Shown: positions 1 to 9,979, counted from the stretch's first letter. The stretch: 64,000 bases of DNA from Asaia astilbis JCM 15831 (GCF_000613845.1 NZ_BAJT01000002.1:62001-126000); one strand, 5' to 3'. The notes: generated by a model from the letters alone, not told the origin. A program made the numbers and translations.

Positions 1-1015
1 TGACCGTAAAGCAGGCCCAGCAGCACCGAGCAAAGACCGATCGTTGCCCCAAGATTGACGAACAGGGCGAGCCAGGGCTGGTTCATGGCCTTGACCGCAA
101 TCGAGAGCGGGTCGGCAACATTGAGTTTCTGATAGGGAACGATCCCGATCAGGATCGAGGCAACACAGACATAGACAATGGTGCAGATGACGAGGCTGCC
201 GATGATACCGATCGGGACGTCCCGGCGCGGATTTCGGGCTTCAGCCGATGCCGTCGATACCGCCTCGAACCCGACATAGGCGAAGAAGATGATCGACGCC
301 GCCCTGAACATACCCGGTACACCAAATCGAAATCCCCCTGATAGGCGGGGACGAAAGGGTGCCAATACGCAGGATGCAGCGCAAACAGACCACACCCGAC
401 GAAAAGAAAAAGCACGCCGACCTTGATGAAGACGATGATGGTGTTGACCCGGGCGGATTCCTGTACACCGCGCACGAGGCAGATCGTCACGACCGTAATC
501 GCAAGCGTCGCGACAAGATCGAAACGCCAGCCCGACGTGATGGCCATGCCGCCACTACCCGGAACGGTCTGGAATGTTGCCTGGCTCAGCGAGGCAGGAA
601 TCCGCACACCGAAATCTGCAAGCAGACTGGTCGCGTATCCTGAAAGCCCGGAGGCCACAGCCGCACAGGAGATGCCATATTCGAGCAATAGCAGCCATCC
701 TACCGTCCAGGCCGCGCGTTCGCCCATGGAGACATAGGCATAGGAATAGGCCGAACCGGAAACCGGCAGGCTGGAAGAGAGCTCGCCATAGGAGAAGGCG
801 GTAAATAGGCAGGCCAGAGCCGCGATCACGAAGGAGATCAGGATCGACGGGCCCGCATATTCAGCAGCGGCCGTGCCGGTCATGACATAGATACCGGCGC
901 CAATCGTCGAGCCGACACCCAACATGACAAGCTGCGTCGCCGTCAGGGAACGCTTCAGCCCGTTTGTTTCAAAATCAGCCGTGACCTGTGCAAGCGTCTT
1001 GCGACGGCTCGTGAT
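1..1015 (-). CDS. APC-superfamily amino-acid permease (CAT-like), partial and frame-broken
   Basis: Inner-membrane amino-acid transporter of the APC/cationic amino-acid transporter type, probably proton-coupled uptake. The N-terminal part shows the family signature GVGSTIGAGIYVMTG, followed by hydrophobic helices (ISFVIAALACLFTAFSYGELSS and onward). Near 323 the frame breaks. Reading on in the next frame gives GMFRAASIIFFAYVGFEAVS and RNPRRDVPIGI, the expected continuation, so one base is probably missing in a short homopolymer. The gene runs off the left edge and lacks its C-terminus. The start is uncertain: the first in-frame ATG is at 925, but family-like coding (SRRKTLAQV, GLKRSLTATQLV) extends upstream to about 1015 with no standard start codon, so a second error there is possible. 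Substrate is not predictable. Confidence 0.8.
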
Positions 1016-1074
1016 CGTCGATGAAGGAGGAGGAGATGCGGCCAGGTCAGGAATGATGAAAATCGCCCATGCGT

Positions 1075-1100
1075 AAAAAAGCCGATCATGCCGGATCGGC
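1075..1100 (-). terminator. Rho-independent terminator downstream of uppP
   Basis: On the minus strand a perfect 7-bp stem (GCCGATC/GATCGGC, 6-nt loop) is followed at once by six T residues. It lies 26 bases past the uppP stop, so it ends that transcript before the permease gene. Confidence 0.85.
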
Positions 1101-1125
1101 CGTCAAAGTGGAAATGATTTCGTTC

Positions 1126-1971
1126 TCAGAGGAGAACGAGAACCAGAAGGGAAAAGATACCCGCGCCCATGCAATAGAAGGCAAAAGGCGAGAGCGCCCA
1201 ACGCTCATGATCGCGGAAGTATCTCAAAAGCACAGCCGTACTGATCAGCGCCGTGATCCCGGCGACGACAGCCGCGATAATGGAGATATGAAGCATGTCG
1301 TGGCTGACGGTCATATGACGAAGCTGCCAGGCCTCATGGACTGTGGCGGCGAGCACTGCGGGCTGAGCCATGAGAAGCGAAAACCGGGCGGCAGTTTCGT
1401 GATTGAGCCCCCTGATGATGCCCGCATTGATCGTGGAGCCAGATCGCGAGATACCCGGGAAAAGAGCAAGACATTGCCATAGACCGATCACGAGCGCGTC
1501 TTTCGCAGACATGTCGGCAATCGCCCGTTGCGGCCCACGCCCCTTGTAGGAACGCATCCATTCGGTGACGAGCAGGATCAGACCGTTCAGGAAGAGAAAT
1601 CCGGCAACCGCAACAGGCGTGCCGAAGATAATTTTCAGACGATGTTCGAAAGCCGCTCCGATGATGACCACAGGGATGGTCGCGACGACAAGCAGGACAA
1701 GGACGCGGATCGCCTCTTCGCGACGGGCTGCTCCATGCACGCCGAGCGCCCCGGTAAAGATGGCCAACCAGTCGCGCCAGAAGAAGCAGAACAAGGCCAC
1801 AAAAGTACCGAAATGCAGCATCGTCAGAAACGGCAGAAACAGCTCGCCGCGTTCGTCAATGTTCCAGTGCAGCAGAGCCGGAAGCAAAACTGCGTGACCG
1901 AGACTGCTCACGGGGAAAAGTTCGGTCAGTCCCTGAACGATTGCAAGGACCAATGCTTGAAGCAGTGTCAT
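1126..1971 (-). CDS. uppP: Undecaprenyl-diphosphatase UppP (BacA)
   Basis: Membrane phosphatase that recycles undecaprenyl pyrophosphate to the monophosphate carrier for peptidoglycan and polysaccharide synthesis; overproduction gives bacitracin resistance in other bacteria. The 281-aa length is typical. The glutamate-rich motif near residues 13-17 (QGLTE) and the signature PGISRSGST at residues 172-180 are present, with several hydrophobic helices. Transcribed alone, ending at the terminator at 1075-1100; divergent from the MlaD-like gene. The frame is intact. Confidence 0.95.
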   Translation of the reverse strand: MTLLQALVLAIVQGLTELFPVSSLGHAVLLPALLHWNIDERGELFLPFLTMLHFGTFVALFCFFWRDWLAIFTGALGVHGAARREEAIRVLVLLVVATIPVVIIGAAFEHRLKIIFGTPVAVAGFLFLNGLILLVTEWMRSYKGRGPQRAIADMSAKDALVIGLWQCLALFPGISRSGSTINAGIIRGLNHETAARFSLLMAQPAVLAATVHEAWQLRHMTVSHDMLHISIIAAVVAGITALISTAVLLRYFRDHERWALSPFAFYCMGAGIFSLLVLVLL

Positions 1972-2099
1972 GTCAGCTCAATATCAAAGGAGTATTTGTA
2001 TCTCCTGCCTCAGACGGCCCCGGATCGCAAGCCCGCGCTTGACCGTTGACGCGTCTCGGGCGAAGAGTTCCCCTCAGATAACAGACAGGTGAAGCGGAC

Positions 2100-2552
2100 A
2101 TGGCGGCAAAAAACCGGGGCGGTGCAATTCTCGCCAGCACAATGGTGCTCGCCCTTGCTGCGGGCTTCGCAGTCTATGCAACGGCCCAACGACATGGTCC
2201 CTCCGGTGACACCCAGCGGCTCCATGCGCGCTTCGTCTCCGCCAATGGCCTCAATCCTGGCGCGGCCGTCGTGCTGGCAGGTGTGCGGGTCGGCACCGTC
2301 TCTCATATCGCTCTCGACCCGCAAACGCAGATGGCTCAGGTCGATTTCTCCATCGACAGGAATCTCTCCTTGCCATCCGATACGCTCCTTTCCATCGCTG
2401 CGCCGACCATGACATCGGATAATGCCCTCGCAATTGAGCCTGGGCAGTCCCGGGAGCGCCTGGGTTCCGATGGCATGATTACCAATACGCAGGCACCGAC
2501 CTCGCTGGAGCAGCAGGTAAGCAATTATATTTTCGGTTCAGGCATCCAGTAA
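2100..2552 (+). CDS. MlaD-like MCE-domain lipid transport protein
   Basis: 150-aa periplasmic protein anchored by one N-terminal helix (about residues 9-28) followed by one MCE domain (about 40-117: LHARFVSANGLNPGAAVVLAGVRVG). This is the architecture of MlaD, the hexameric lipid-binding component of the outer-membrane lipid asymmetry ABC system. No mlaE or mlaF genes are adjacent, so the partner genes lie elsewhere or upstream pairing is lost. In the family a short C-terminal tail follows the MCE domain, as seen here. The gene is convergent with the ATP-grasp gene. Confidence 0.85.
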   Translation: MAAKNRGGAILASTMVLALAAGFAVYATAQRHGPSGDTQRLHARFVSANGLNPGAAVVLAGVRVGTVSHIALDPQTQMAQVDFSIDRNLSLPSDTLLSIAAPTMTSDNALAIEPGQSRERLGSDGMITNTQAPTSLEQQVSNYIFGSGIQ

Positions 2553-2553
2553 C

Positions 2554-2588
2554 GCGACTTTTGTCGCATCCCCTCAATCGTTGAGGGG
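2554..2588. terminator. Two tandem hairpins between convergent genes
   Basis: GCGAC-TTTT-GTCGC (2554-2567) is followed by an 8-bp perfect stem CCCCTCAA-TCG-TTGAGGGG (2570-2588) that overlaps the last codons of the minus-strand ATP-grasp gene. There is no clear T-tract on either strand. A bidirectional termination or mRNA 3'-end-stabilising role is inferred. Confidence 0.5.
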
Positions 2589-3707
2589 ATAAAGCGCCAG
2601 CAGGCGCCTTTGCTTGCGCCAGTAACGGAGCATCGTATAGGCGCCGCAGGTCTTCCACCCTCTGGCACGGTTCATGGCCCCGATACGGAACGCCTCGCGA
2701 TAGTGATAAAACTGGGCGCGATACGCCTCCCATAACGTGGTCCGTGAATCCCAGATATGGGTCGCTTCCGACCCCACACCGTTCATCTCGATGATCTCGA
2801 AGTCTTCGCCAGCTCGTAGCGCCTCAATCGAGGCGGCCTTGACGTCGATACGACCGAAATGAAACTCGCTCACATCGCCAAGGATCTCGTCGAGCCTTTG
2901 GGTCAGCTCAAGGGTCGCGTCCGCACAGCCATTGCGGAAGATCGATCCTTTGCAATGATTGCCGGTAAAGACAAGCTGAACTGTCTCGCCCGCCTCCGGC
3001 ACCGTTGCCAGCCTCTCCTTAAGGCGCGGGAGATAAATATCGGGCAGCAGGTTCGTTCGCGGGTCCCGGGCAATCAGGTCGCTGATCGTTGAAATCCCGT
3101 CGCCCTTGAGAACCGGGGATTCCTTGTAGGTTATCGACGTGATCTTTCCAGTGCTGGAGCCCGGCTCGCGAATATAGAAGAGACCCGCTTCGACAGGCCC
3201 TTCAGCCAGGGCTTGGGCCATCACGCGAACCGAAGAAGGGAACTGCTCGAGGACGGATAAAAGCGTGGCTTCATCCTGAACAAGCTTCACTCCCGTCCCG
3301 TTACATCCGATATCGGGCTTGATCACGACCGGAAACCCGATCTCTTTTTCCCGCATGGCCTCCAACAGTGCTACGGCGTCCGCCTCACGTTGGCCCTTGC
3401 GCAATAACTGCGTCACGTAGGGGGCGATCCATCGGCTGGCGACCTTACCGGCGAGATCGAGAATGCCGCTCTTGCTTTCACCACATAGCCCTCCAGTCTC
3501 GATGCGTGGATTGGCCGCACTTGGGACGCTGAAATCCCCATAACTCAGTCCAAGAGCGATCCAGTACAGCACGATCGGCGTGTAAAAGATCGACCCTGGC
3601 CAGAATTCAAAAAGAGACAGGGGGTGGGGCGGTTTCTCGTGGGGATCGGCCTGAGCGTCGAGGCGAGAAGAATCTGGAGAAATCTGAAGCATCGAGAGAT
3701 CAGTCAC
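2574..3707 (-). CDS. ATP-grasp domain protein
   Basis: 377-aa protein with an ATP-grasp core like that of D-Ala-D-Ala ligase/carboxylate-amine ligases: a nucleotide-binding segment GFPVVIKPDIGCNGTGVKLV (about residues 124-143) and a metal-binding end region FEIIEMNGVGSEATHIWD with the acidic/Asn pattern. About 45 proline- and aromatic-rich residues precede the domain, including a hydrophobic stretch (FYTPIVLYWIALGL). The start overlaps the DedA stop by 8 bp, so the two are translationally coupled. Substrate is unknown. A role in modifying an envelope component is inferred only from the DedA partner. Confidence 0.75.
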   Translation of the reverse strand: MTDLSMLQISPDSSRLDAQADPHEKPPHPLSLFEFWPGSIFYTPIVLYWIALGLSYGDFSVPSAANPRIETGGLCGESKSGILDLAGKVASRWIAPYVTQLLRKGQREADAVALLEAMREKEIGFPVVIKPDIGCNGTGVKLVQDEATLLSVLEQFPSSVRVMAQALAEGPVEAGLFYIREPGSSTGKITSITYKESPVLKGDGISTISDLIARDPRTNLLPDIYLPRLKERLATVPEAGETVQLVFTGNHCKGSIFRNGCADATLELTQRLDEILGDVSEFHFGRIDVKAASIEALRAGEDFEIIEMNGVGSEATHIWDSRTTLWEAYRAQFYHYREAFRIGAMNRARGWKTCGAYTMLRYWRKQRRLLALYPLND

Positions 3708-4296
3708 TGAAAGTTTGAAACCGGGCGATCAATCGACCGACGAAGAGAATAGTCAGGATGAAGCCGCCAATGCCGAGCCAGCGCCAGCCCGCCATGTGAG
3801 CACTCAACCACCCGCCGACATGAAGCGAGACACCGAACAGCAGTGACGTCCAGATCAACGTGGCGACAACGGCGCTCCCGGCGAACAAGCCAAACGGGGC
3901 ACGGAAGAAACCGCACGCTGTATAGAGAGGCAAGCGCGCTCCAGGGATGAAGCGGCTTATCACGACGGTCCGGACGACGTTGCGTTGAAACCAGCTTCTA
4001 CCCTTGTCGTGTCGTGGCAAGGTGAGCCAGCGGCGGGCACGCGGCCATTTCGCGCCCAGTGCACCAAGTCCGTAAAGCCCCAGATCGCCAACTGCAACGC
4101 CAATATAAAGCGAGATCAAGGCGAGCGGGATCGTGATGCGCCCCTCATCTACGGCCATTGCGGCAATCATCGTCGTGGCATCTTCGAGAATGAAGGTGCC
4201 GAGGATCACGGCAAGACCCTTAGACCACCACGCGGCTCCAGCAACCGAAAGGAGATGATAAAGCGAGCTGGTATGGAGAGGGGCACCATCAGACAT
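3700..4296 (-). CDS. DedA/VTT-domain membrane protein
   Basis: Polytopic inner-membrane protein of the DedA family (SNARE-associated/VTT domain), a group that includes undecaprenyl-phosphate and phospholipid flippases. Seen: ILEDATTMIAAMAVDEGRI near the N-terminus, an internal GDLGLYGLGALGA, the conserved arginine motif VVISRFIPGARLPLYTACG, and C-terminal helices. The start at 4296 (MSDGAPLH) gives the usual family N-terminus; an in-frame ATG at 4443 would add 49 residues with little family character. Forms a two-gene operon with the ATP-grasp gene. Confidence 0.85.
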   Translation of the reverse strand: MSDGAPLHTSSLYHLLSVAGAAWWSKGLAVILGTFILEDATTMIAAMAVDEGRITIPLALISLYIGVAVGDLGLYGLGALGAKWPRARRWLTLPRHDKGRSWFQRNVVRTVVISRFIPGARLPLYTACGFFRAPFGLFAGSAVVATLIWTSLLFGVSLHVGGWLSAHMAGWRWLGIGGFILTILFVGRLIARFQTFSD

Positions 4297-5481
4297 GGCG
4301 CCCCCATGTGCCACGGACAGGCCCAAAAGGCCAATCTGGGCGGCTGCATCGTTCTCAAACATTTGCGGACTTGTGGTGAAAAGGAGACCTGGCGCCAAAC
4401 AGTAGCTGAGCGACGCGCCCAGCTCTTTCTGGCCATCACGCATCTACACGCCCCAAAACGACCGGCTGGCTCGTTCACATAGACGACTTGATACACCCAC
4501 CCCCATGACACTGAGGCTAAGTGCAGGTTTCCATAGGATAGCGGAAGAGCCAGATCGATAAGGTACCGACCCGAACGCCAAGCCGTATAACGGACAAAGA
4601 TGAGAGCTGCGAAACTAACAAAAACAACCACTTATGTAGGCGGCTTATAAGAAAAAATGATAGGCTAATAGTGACAAAGCCCCCATACACTTCATGATAC
4701 ATGGCTCACACCGAAACGTTGAACTTAGGCTCATCACTTTTTGTCAGAGGGCCGCCGGAAATTACGAGACGAAATGTTCGATCGAGATAGGAAAATCAGT
4801 CGACACGACCTAACCTGAACCGGAGATTGCGGCGGGTTAGGTTGTGAAATTCCAGCCCGCGATGGTCTGCATCAGGATCGGGCGAAGAGCGAAGCGGTTC
4901 AGCCTGACGATGGCAATCACGCGCGCGCCCAAGTTAAATCAGAGAACCGAGAGCGGAAGAACAAAACCGTGAGCACCATATAAATTTGCATATTTCCACT
5001 CATCAATAAATGTCCAATCAATGGTTCGGGAATAGCATGTATTATACTCGGATGGGCAGAGCTGAGGGAGAAGTGATCAGATCTAGCTAAGCGCGCCGCG
5101 AGACTTTCAATAGCCTCGGACATACCTAATCAAGGACGATCTGTTTCGTTTCCTTATTTTTCTACCCAAGCGTTGGAGCCCCTTATCAATTCTCAGGGCT
5201 TTTCCACATCGATGATCGTTTCAACCTGAGCACTGCCTCATCGTCGAACAAAACGTTAGCGACTCGCCTCACTGTTTCGCGCGGCTGATCCTATTTATCA
5301 TACTCTATGACGCTACCTGAAAATCGAGACCATGCAGGTCTCGTTAGGAGGGCGTAACTTATCGTTTGAAACGCAGTGTACACCGAGCACCGCTCTGTAT
5401 TCAGAAAACTTTTTTGCGATACGTCCCGTACTAAAAATGATAATGAAGACCCAGAGAGTGTATCAATTTGGAGATTGTTTG
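4297..5481. other. Long non-coding/degenerate interval at edge of AT-rich island
   Basis: No convincing gene. Base composition falls from the surrounding GC-rich level toward AT-rich from about 4600. On the minus strand, 4841-4925 reads VIAIVRLNRFALRPILMQ and then GWNFTT-stop, which resembles the tail of a transposase but has no body or terminal repeats; it is at most a remnant. A 68-codon minus-strand frame at 4917-5123 has no recognisable similarity and mixed codon use. The stretch probably marks the left boundary of acquired DNA. Confidence 0.4.
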
Positions 5482-6593
5482 ATGTTATCTGGAAGATCGA
5501 TCAATATAAATTATGTTTATTTCATATTTTCGTTATTTATCTCGGCTTTTATAGGGCTTGTAAGTTATCAATTTAATATACTCTGCCTAGGAAAGCATTA
5601 TGAATTATTCGTGCAGAAGGACATCGACATCATTAACGGTGTTGCTAATATAAGGGCGTTTCAGCAGAGAGTGATTCCGTCTCTTGTTGAAAAATTCATC
5701 ACAGTAATTCTAAATAAAAATATGAATTATGCCACGATCATAAATCATAAGATGTGTTTCATCCTGTTGCCTGTGCTAATTTTTATTTACGCCGCAATTT
5801 GCACAAAACTAAACTACGCAATCTCTTTAACGATAAGTTTGTTTTTTTCTATAATTAATACGTTTGTCATAGATTCAGGTTATTGGTTAATCTCGTTTGA
5901 TCTATATAATGAAATATTTCTAATCACTTTCTTTATACTACTATTTTCAGATATGATGATGAAATACAAAATTATTTCTATACTATTTATGGCTATACTA
6001 TGGATATTCATATTCGAAGAAGTAGTTTATATACCTATTTTTATTGCGCTGATCATGAACGCTAAGAAAATTAGAGGTCTCGATTTCAAAGGCATATTAT
6101 CAGATCCTAGAAACTACTTTCTTGGTATTTCTTCCATCGTGATAATGCTTTTCGTCAACTTTCTTAGATCCGCCTTCGCTACAGTTGCGGACACGCCAAA
6201 TCACACGAGCACTATATTGGGTCAGTGGGTGATGATTGTACCGAATTTGAAGACAATCGCCAAGGAGGGCTGAGCTTTCTCTATGTGGGAAATACACTGA
6301 TGAATGGCTTTTCATGGGTTCAATCAGGTGGTATCTTTTTGTTGCTAATTTTGTTTACTATTTTTCTGATAAAAAGTTTTGACCATCTGTCAGATATCAA
6401 CTTTACAATCTCATTGTTCATTATTTTCGTTTTCTTCATAAGCTTTATTTTTGCACATCTTGAGGAAACGAACACATTGATGCCGATCGTGGCTCTGTTG
6501 TTCATTTTACTGACGAACAGAGTAGCGGAAGACCGAAAAACGCGTTTGTTCGCTAACCCAGGTTCTGCTCAGTCGCGAACGTCGTCGATGTAG
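5482..6593 (+). CDS. Multi-spanning membrane protein of unknown function in AT-rich DNA
   Basis: Not recognised. One gene is read across a frame break near 6262 (one base missing in the CAAGGAGGG stretch), giving about 370 aa. It has about 8-10 hydrophobic helices separated by short loops, an early soluble loop (residues about 36-75), and an isoleucine/phenylalanine-rich composition. Base composition is strikingly AT-rich against its GC-rich neighbours, and codon use follows. This suggests recent transfer. The topology resembles polysaccharide polymerases or lipid-linked glycan membrane enzymes, but no diagnostic motif is visible. The start at 5482 has TTGGAG upstream; an earlier in-frame ATG at 5332 exists. 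It stands alone between non-coding flanks. Confidence 0.6.
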
Positions 6594-6694
6594 CCTCAAG
6601 CATCAGACGATACATCTCACTCTACATTACTTCATCCTTTAAAAATGCTGCGCGAGGTAGGGAGGCAACAGAGGGGCGCTCGTTGCCTCCCTAC

Positions 6695-8125
6695 TCACAA
6701 CGCATCCTCCTGAGCCATCAGATCGCGGTCTTTCGTCTCAGGGATTGCAAAAGTTGAGACGATAGCAAGACAGGCAAGGAACACGACATAGGACGCGAGC
6801 GGGATCCACGCATATTTGCCGCTACTGACCCCACCGACATGGAAACGGGCGAACATGGCGATCAAAAACTGTCCGACCATGGGCGAAACGCCACCAGCGA
6901 TTACAGACGAGAACTCTCTTGTGAAAGAGACAGCCGTATAACGATGGCGAAGACCGAACATTTCCGGAAGGAGCGCTCCCTGCGTGCCGAACATGCCCCA
7001 GGTCGCGACACCAAGTGCAAGGGAAAGTGCAATTGTCGAAGCCAGAGGATTTCCCTGGCTGAAAACATACCAGACCGGCAGGGCGCTCAAAGCCTGAAGG
7101 ATTGCAAATCCCCGATAGACCTGAACACGTCCGAACCGATCACTGAGTGACCCTGCGATTGGAATGGTGATCCCGCCGACGATGGCCGCTCCGATTAGCA
7201 TCAAGGTGCTCATACGGCTATTCATGCCGATTGTATGAACGAGATAACTGACCGCCAGCACCTGATAGATCGACGAACCGCCATTCTCAGCCATGCGTAG
7301 CCCTAATCCGGCGAGGATGGGCCGCCAGGACGCGGCAAGTGTCGAGCGGATCGGCACGGCCTGATGATGCCGCTCATCGCCCTTGAGCTTAGCAAATGTC
7401 GGTGACTCCTTCAGGCGCAGGCGCATATAGAGCGCAATCAGCAGGAGAAACGCACTTCCGATAAACGGGACACGCCAAAGCATGGTCTGTGTGATGTCCG
7501 GTACCCCGGTGAGCATCCCGTAGTAAATGAGGCCAGCTGCAACGGTGCCAACCTGAATCCCCAGAAACGGCAAGGCTGCATAATAGCCGCGATGCCGTCT
7601 CGGCGCGGATTCTGTCATCATGACAGCGGCGCCCGCCTGTTCTGCTCCTGCGCCAAAGCCCTGTGCCATGCGCAAGAAAACAAGGAGGAGAGGCGCCGCA
7701 ATGCCGATACTGGCATAAGAGGGGATAAAGCCGATCAGCGTGCTTGCCAGCCCCATCAGGGTGACGGTCAGAAGCAGCACTTTCCTTCTCCCATGGCGGT
7801 CACCAAGACGACCGAAGAAGATGCCGCCAATTGGCCGCACAGCAAAGCCGATGAAATAGGTTGCGAAGCTCGCGACCAATCCAAGACCCGGGATATTACT
7901 CGGGAAGAAGAGGGGACCGAAGACCAACGCGGAAGCCAGGCTGTAAAGCGCAAAATCGTAATATTCCATCGCGCTGCCGATGGAGCACGTCCAGGCAGCC
8001 CGGCGTAATTCGCTTTCCGTCATTTCGGGAGGCGGAACTGCGTCGATCGCAGAGAGATCGGTATCACTCGAGGGCCGCCGATGGCGCTCTGCTGATGCTG
8101 AGTGTGACATGACAAGTGCGGTCAT
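6695..8125 (-). CDS. MFS transporter, metabolite:H+ symporter (MHS) family
   Basis: Twelve-helix inner-membrane proton symporter. MHS features seen: GSAMEYYDFALYSLASALVF in helix 1, the loop motif GRLGDRHGRRKVLL, LRMAQGFGAGAEQAGAAVMM, and RLRLKESPTF after helix 6. Family members carry proline/betaine, shikimate, alpha-ketoglutarate or citrate; the substrate here is open. Start chosen at 8125, where an AGGAGG sits five bases upstream. It follows the LacI-type regulator gene on the same strand, with a candidate operator between them, so regulation by that protein is likely (inference). The frame is intact. Confidence 0.88.
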   Translation of the reverse strand: MTALVMSHSASAERHRRPSSDTDLSAIDAVPPPEMTESELRRAAWTCSIGSAMEYYDFALYSLASALVFGPLFFPSNIPGLGLVASFATYFIGFAVRPIGGIFFGRLGDRHGRRKVLLLTVTLMGLASTLIGFIPSYASIGIAAPLLLVFLRMAQGFGAGAEQAGAAVMMTESAPRRHRGYYAALPFLGIQVGTVAAGLIYYGMLTGVPDITQTMLWRVPFIGSAFLLLIALYMRLRLKESPTFAKLKGDERHHQAVPIRSTLAASWRPILAGLGLRMAENGGSSIYQVLAVSYLVHTIGMNSRMSTLMLIGAAIVGGITIPIAGSLSDRFGRVQVYRGFAILQALSALPVWYVFSQGNPLASTIALSLALGVATWGMFGTQGALLPEMFGLRHRYTAVSFTREFSSVIAGGVSPMVGQFLIAMFARFHVGGVSSGKYAWIPLASYVVFLACLAIVSTFAIPETKDRDLMAQEDAL

Positions 8126-8340
8126 GAGAACCTCCTCATCCGGGCCGGAAACCAACCCGAACTGACGAACACCAAACCATGCCCGCCGCGCGATGCGGGC
8201 GGGAGCACGCCATTCCGTGAACGGGCTCTTCCCAGGGCCCCATGGGACTTCGTACAGACGCGTAAAAAGAAGACTGAATGGACGATCATGTCAGACCACC
8301 TCGAAGCGCAGAGGCCATATCATTGCCTCTGCAAAAGCGA

Positions 8341-8356
8341 TTTAGATCGATCTAAA
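8341..8356. promoter_or_regulatory. Candidate LacI-family operator
   Basis: Perfect 16-bp palindrome TTTAGATCGATCTAAA with a central CG, the hallmark of LacI/GalR-family operators. It sits 216 bases upstream of the MHS transporter start and about 185 bases past the regulator stop. A second inverted repeat (GCAGAGGC/GCCTCTGC, 8308-8332) lies next to it on the transporter side. No convincing -35/-10 pair could be assigned. Confidence 0.5.
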
Positions 8357-8540
8357 AACGACGCCACAGAAAACGCTCTCGCCCCGATTTCCTGGACGAA
8401 CACCACTTTCGTGGAACTCTTAGCTCAATCTGAACAAAACGTAATCTTCACGTAATGCAGGGAGTTGAGGATGTCACACCTATTTTGTTATTATATCGTC
8501 ACTCTTGTGTGATGGACGGATCAGGCTTGGCGTTTGAACC

Positions 8541-9550
8541 TCAGGCACTGTCTCGGAGGATTAAACGCGGTGCCATGACAACCCGTTCTCTGGGCAGGTC
8601 AGGCCTTTTCAGACGGGCGCTCAACAGATTTGCCGCGGTCGACCCAATCTCACGCGGCATTGTTCCGATGGTTGTCAGGGAAGGGTAGGCGCTTTCGCCT
8701 GAGGTAAATCGTCCATCCCGACCACTGCGAAATCGGTACCGATTTTGAGTGCTCGACGGCCAAGATGATGGAAAAGCGTGAGGGCAATGAGATCGTTGTA
8801 ACAGATTGCGGCGTCAGGACGCGGGCCGGAATCAAACAAGGCATCAAGTGCGCTCTCGTTATATCCATTTCCGCCCATGGCCTCGACGAGGGGCATTTCA
8901 GCGAGACCAAAATGTCGGATCGCGCGCCTGAATCCCTCGACGCGTGCCTGAGCCGCAGAATGAGTCTCCATCGCCCCGACAAAGACGATATTGCGCCTGT
9001 TCATAGCGACAAGATAGGCAACTGCCTGCTCGATACCTAGCCCGTAATCGACCGAGACGACGTCTCCCTCACTGCCGGGAATCTCACGTAAAACCTGCAC
9101 ATAAGGGAGAGCGAGAAGTCTCAACTCGTCGATCAGAGTATGATCGCTGCCGATTGCAGGGCATATGATCAAACCGTCCACATTATGTTCGCGCAGACGT
9201 CGTATCTGGCGGCTCTGTTTTTCAGGAGACTCAGCCGAGTTCGCGATGAAACAGATTGCTCCGGAAGCATCGTTTGCCTCGTCTACGCCGGCGGTCAGAG
9301 AACTGAAAAAAGGATTAGCGATATTTGACAAAACCAGACCGATCGTCCCGGTTCGATTTTGACGTAAATTCGCCGCACCGCGGTTGTAGATATAACCGAG
9401 GCGCGCCATCGCCGCTCGGACCCGTTCACGCGTCGGCTCTGCGACGAGAGGGCTATCGCGAAGGACGAGAGAGGCCGTGGCGCGGGAGACGCCGGCTTCT
9501 TTTGCCACGGCCAGGAGGCTTACCGCAGCTGGATGGACAGATTTCTTCAT
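8541..9550 (-). CDS. LacI/GalR-family transcriptional regulator (frame-broken)
   Basis: Sugar- or metabolite-responsive DNA-binding regulator. N-terminal helix-turn-helix: VSLLAVAKEAGVSRATASLVL (read in two parts, residues about 10-30) plus the hinge GYIYNRGAANLRQ, then a periplasmic-binding-like effector domain (IGLVLSNIANPFFSSLTAGV; DGLIICPA; AICYNDLIALTL; VVGMDDLPQA). The frame breaks near 8689. The next frame continues as PSLTTIGTMPREIGSTAA and ends RLILRDSA at 8541, giving a normal 336-aa length once one base is restored. Likely controls the MHS transporter downstream; its own ligand is unknown. Confidence 0.82.
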
Positions 9551-9941
9551 CCCATTACGCCAGATCAGAGGAAAAACTCACTCGCTCGACCGCCTCAAAA
9601 AGCCTGAATGCAAAAGAGCAAGACGGAGGAGAGATTTGAAGAGCGCCGTTAGTACCTGTACGCTCGATGATTACGGCTTTAACGAAAATTGTTGAACGTT
9701 GCGATTGTGGTATGGATTTTATTATCACATCTCCCTAATATTCGTTAATATCTCTTCAAACGTTTAGTTTGTCACTAGACGCTTTTCGTTGTTCAACCTA
9801 GATAAGCGGCCGTGAATCAAATCTTAACATGCCAGTCAGGCTTAGTGCCCATCTGGTGTATCGGCTAACCGGTAGTTTCGTGAAATTTACGCCACGGTGC
9901 CCGCATAGTAGGTTTTAGGGGACTAAAACACACACTCACCG
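9551..9941. other. AT-leaning intergenic region between divergent genes
   Basis: No gene seen. The interval separates the minus-strand LacI-type gene from the plus-strand repeat protein and must hold both promoters. It is AT-rich between about 9690 and 9830, consistent with promoters, but no element can be assigned with confidence. Confidence 0.4.
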
Positions 9942-9979
9942 TCATTCGATCCCGAAAGGGTTCTTTCTGGATCGAATGA
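9942..9979 (+). promoter_or_regulatory. Long hairpin enclosing a start codon
   Basis: An 11-bp perfect stem (TCATTCGATCC at 9942-9952, GGATCGAATGA at 9969-9979), one mismatch, a further 5-bp stem (GAAAG/CTTTC) and a GGTT loop. The ATG at 9976 of the next gene lies inside the right arm. It could limit translation or be a transcript-end element; no T-tract follows on either strand. Confidence 0.5.

Noticed and set aside
4917..5123. 68-codon minus-strand frame in the AT-rich stretch
   Set aside because: No homology or ribosome-binding site evident; too short and mixed in composition to support as a gene.
8455..8688. 77-codon plus-strand frame
   Set aside because: It is antisense to the true C-terminus of the LacI-type regulator once that gene's frame break is repaired.
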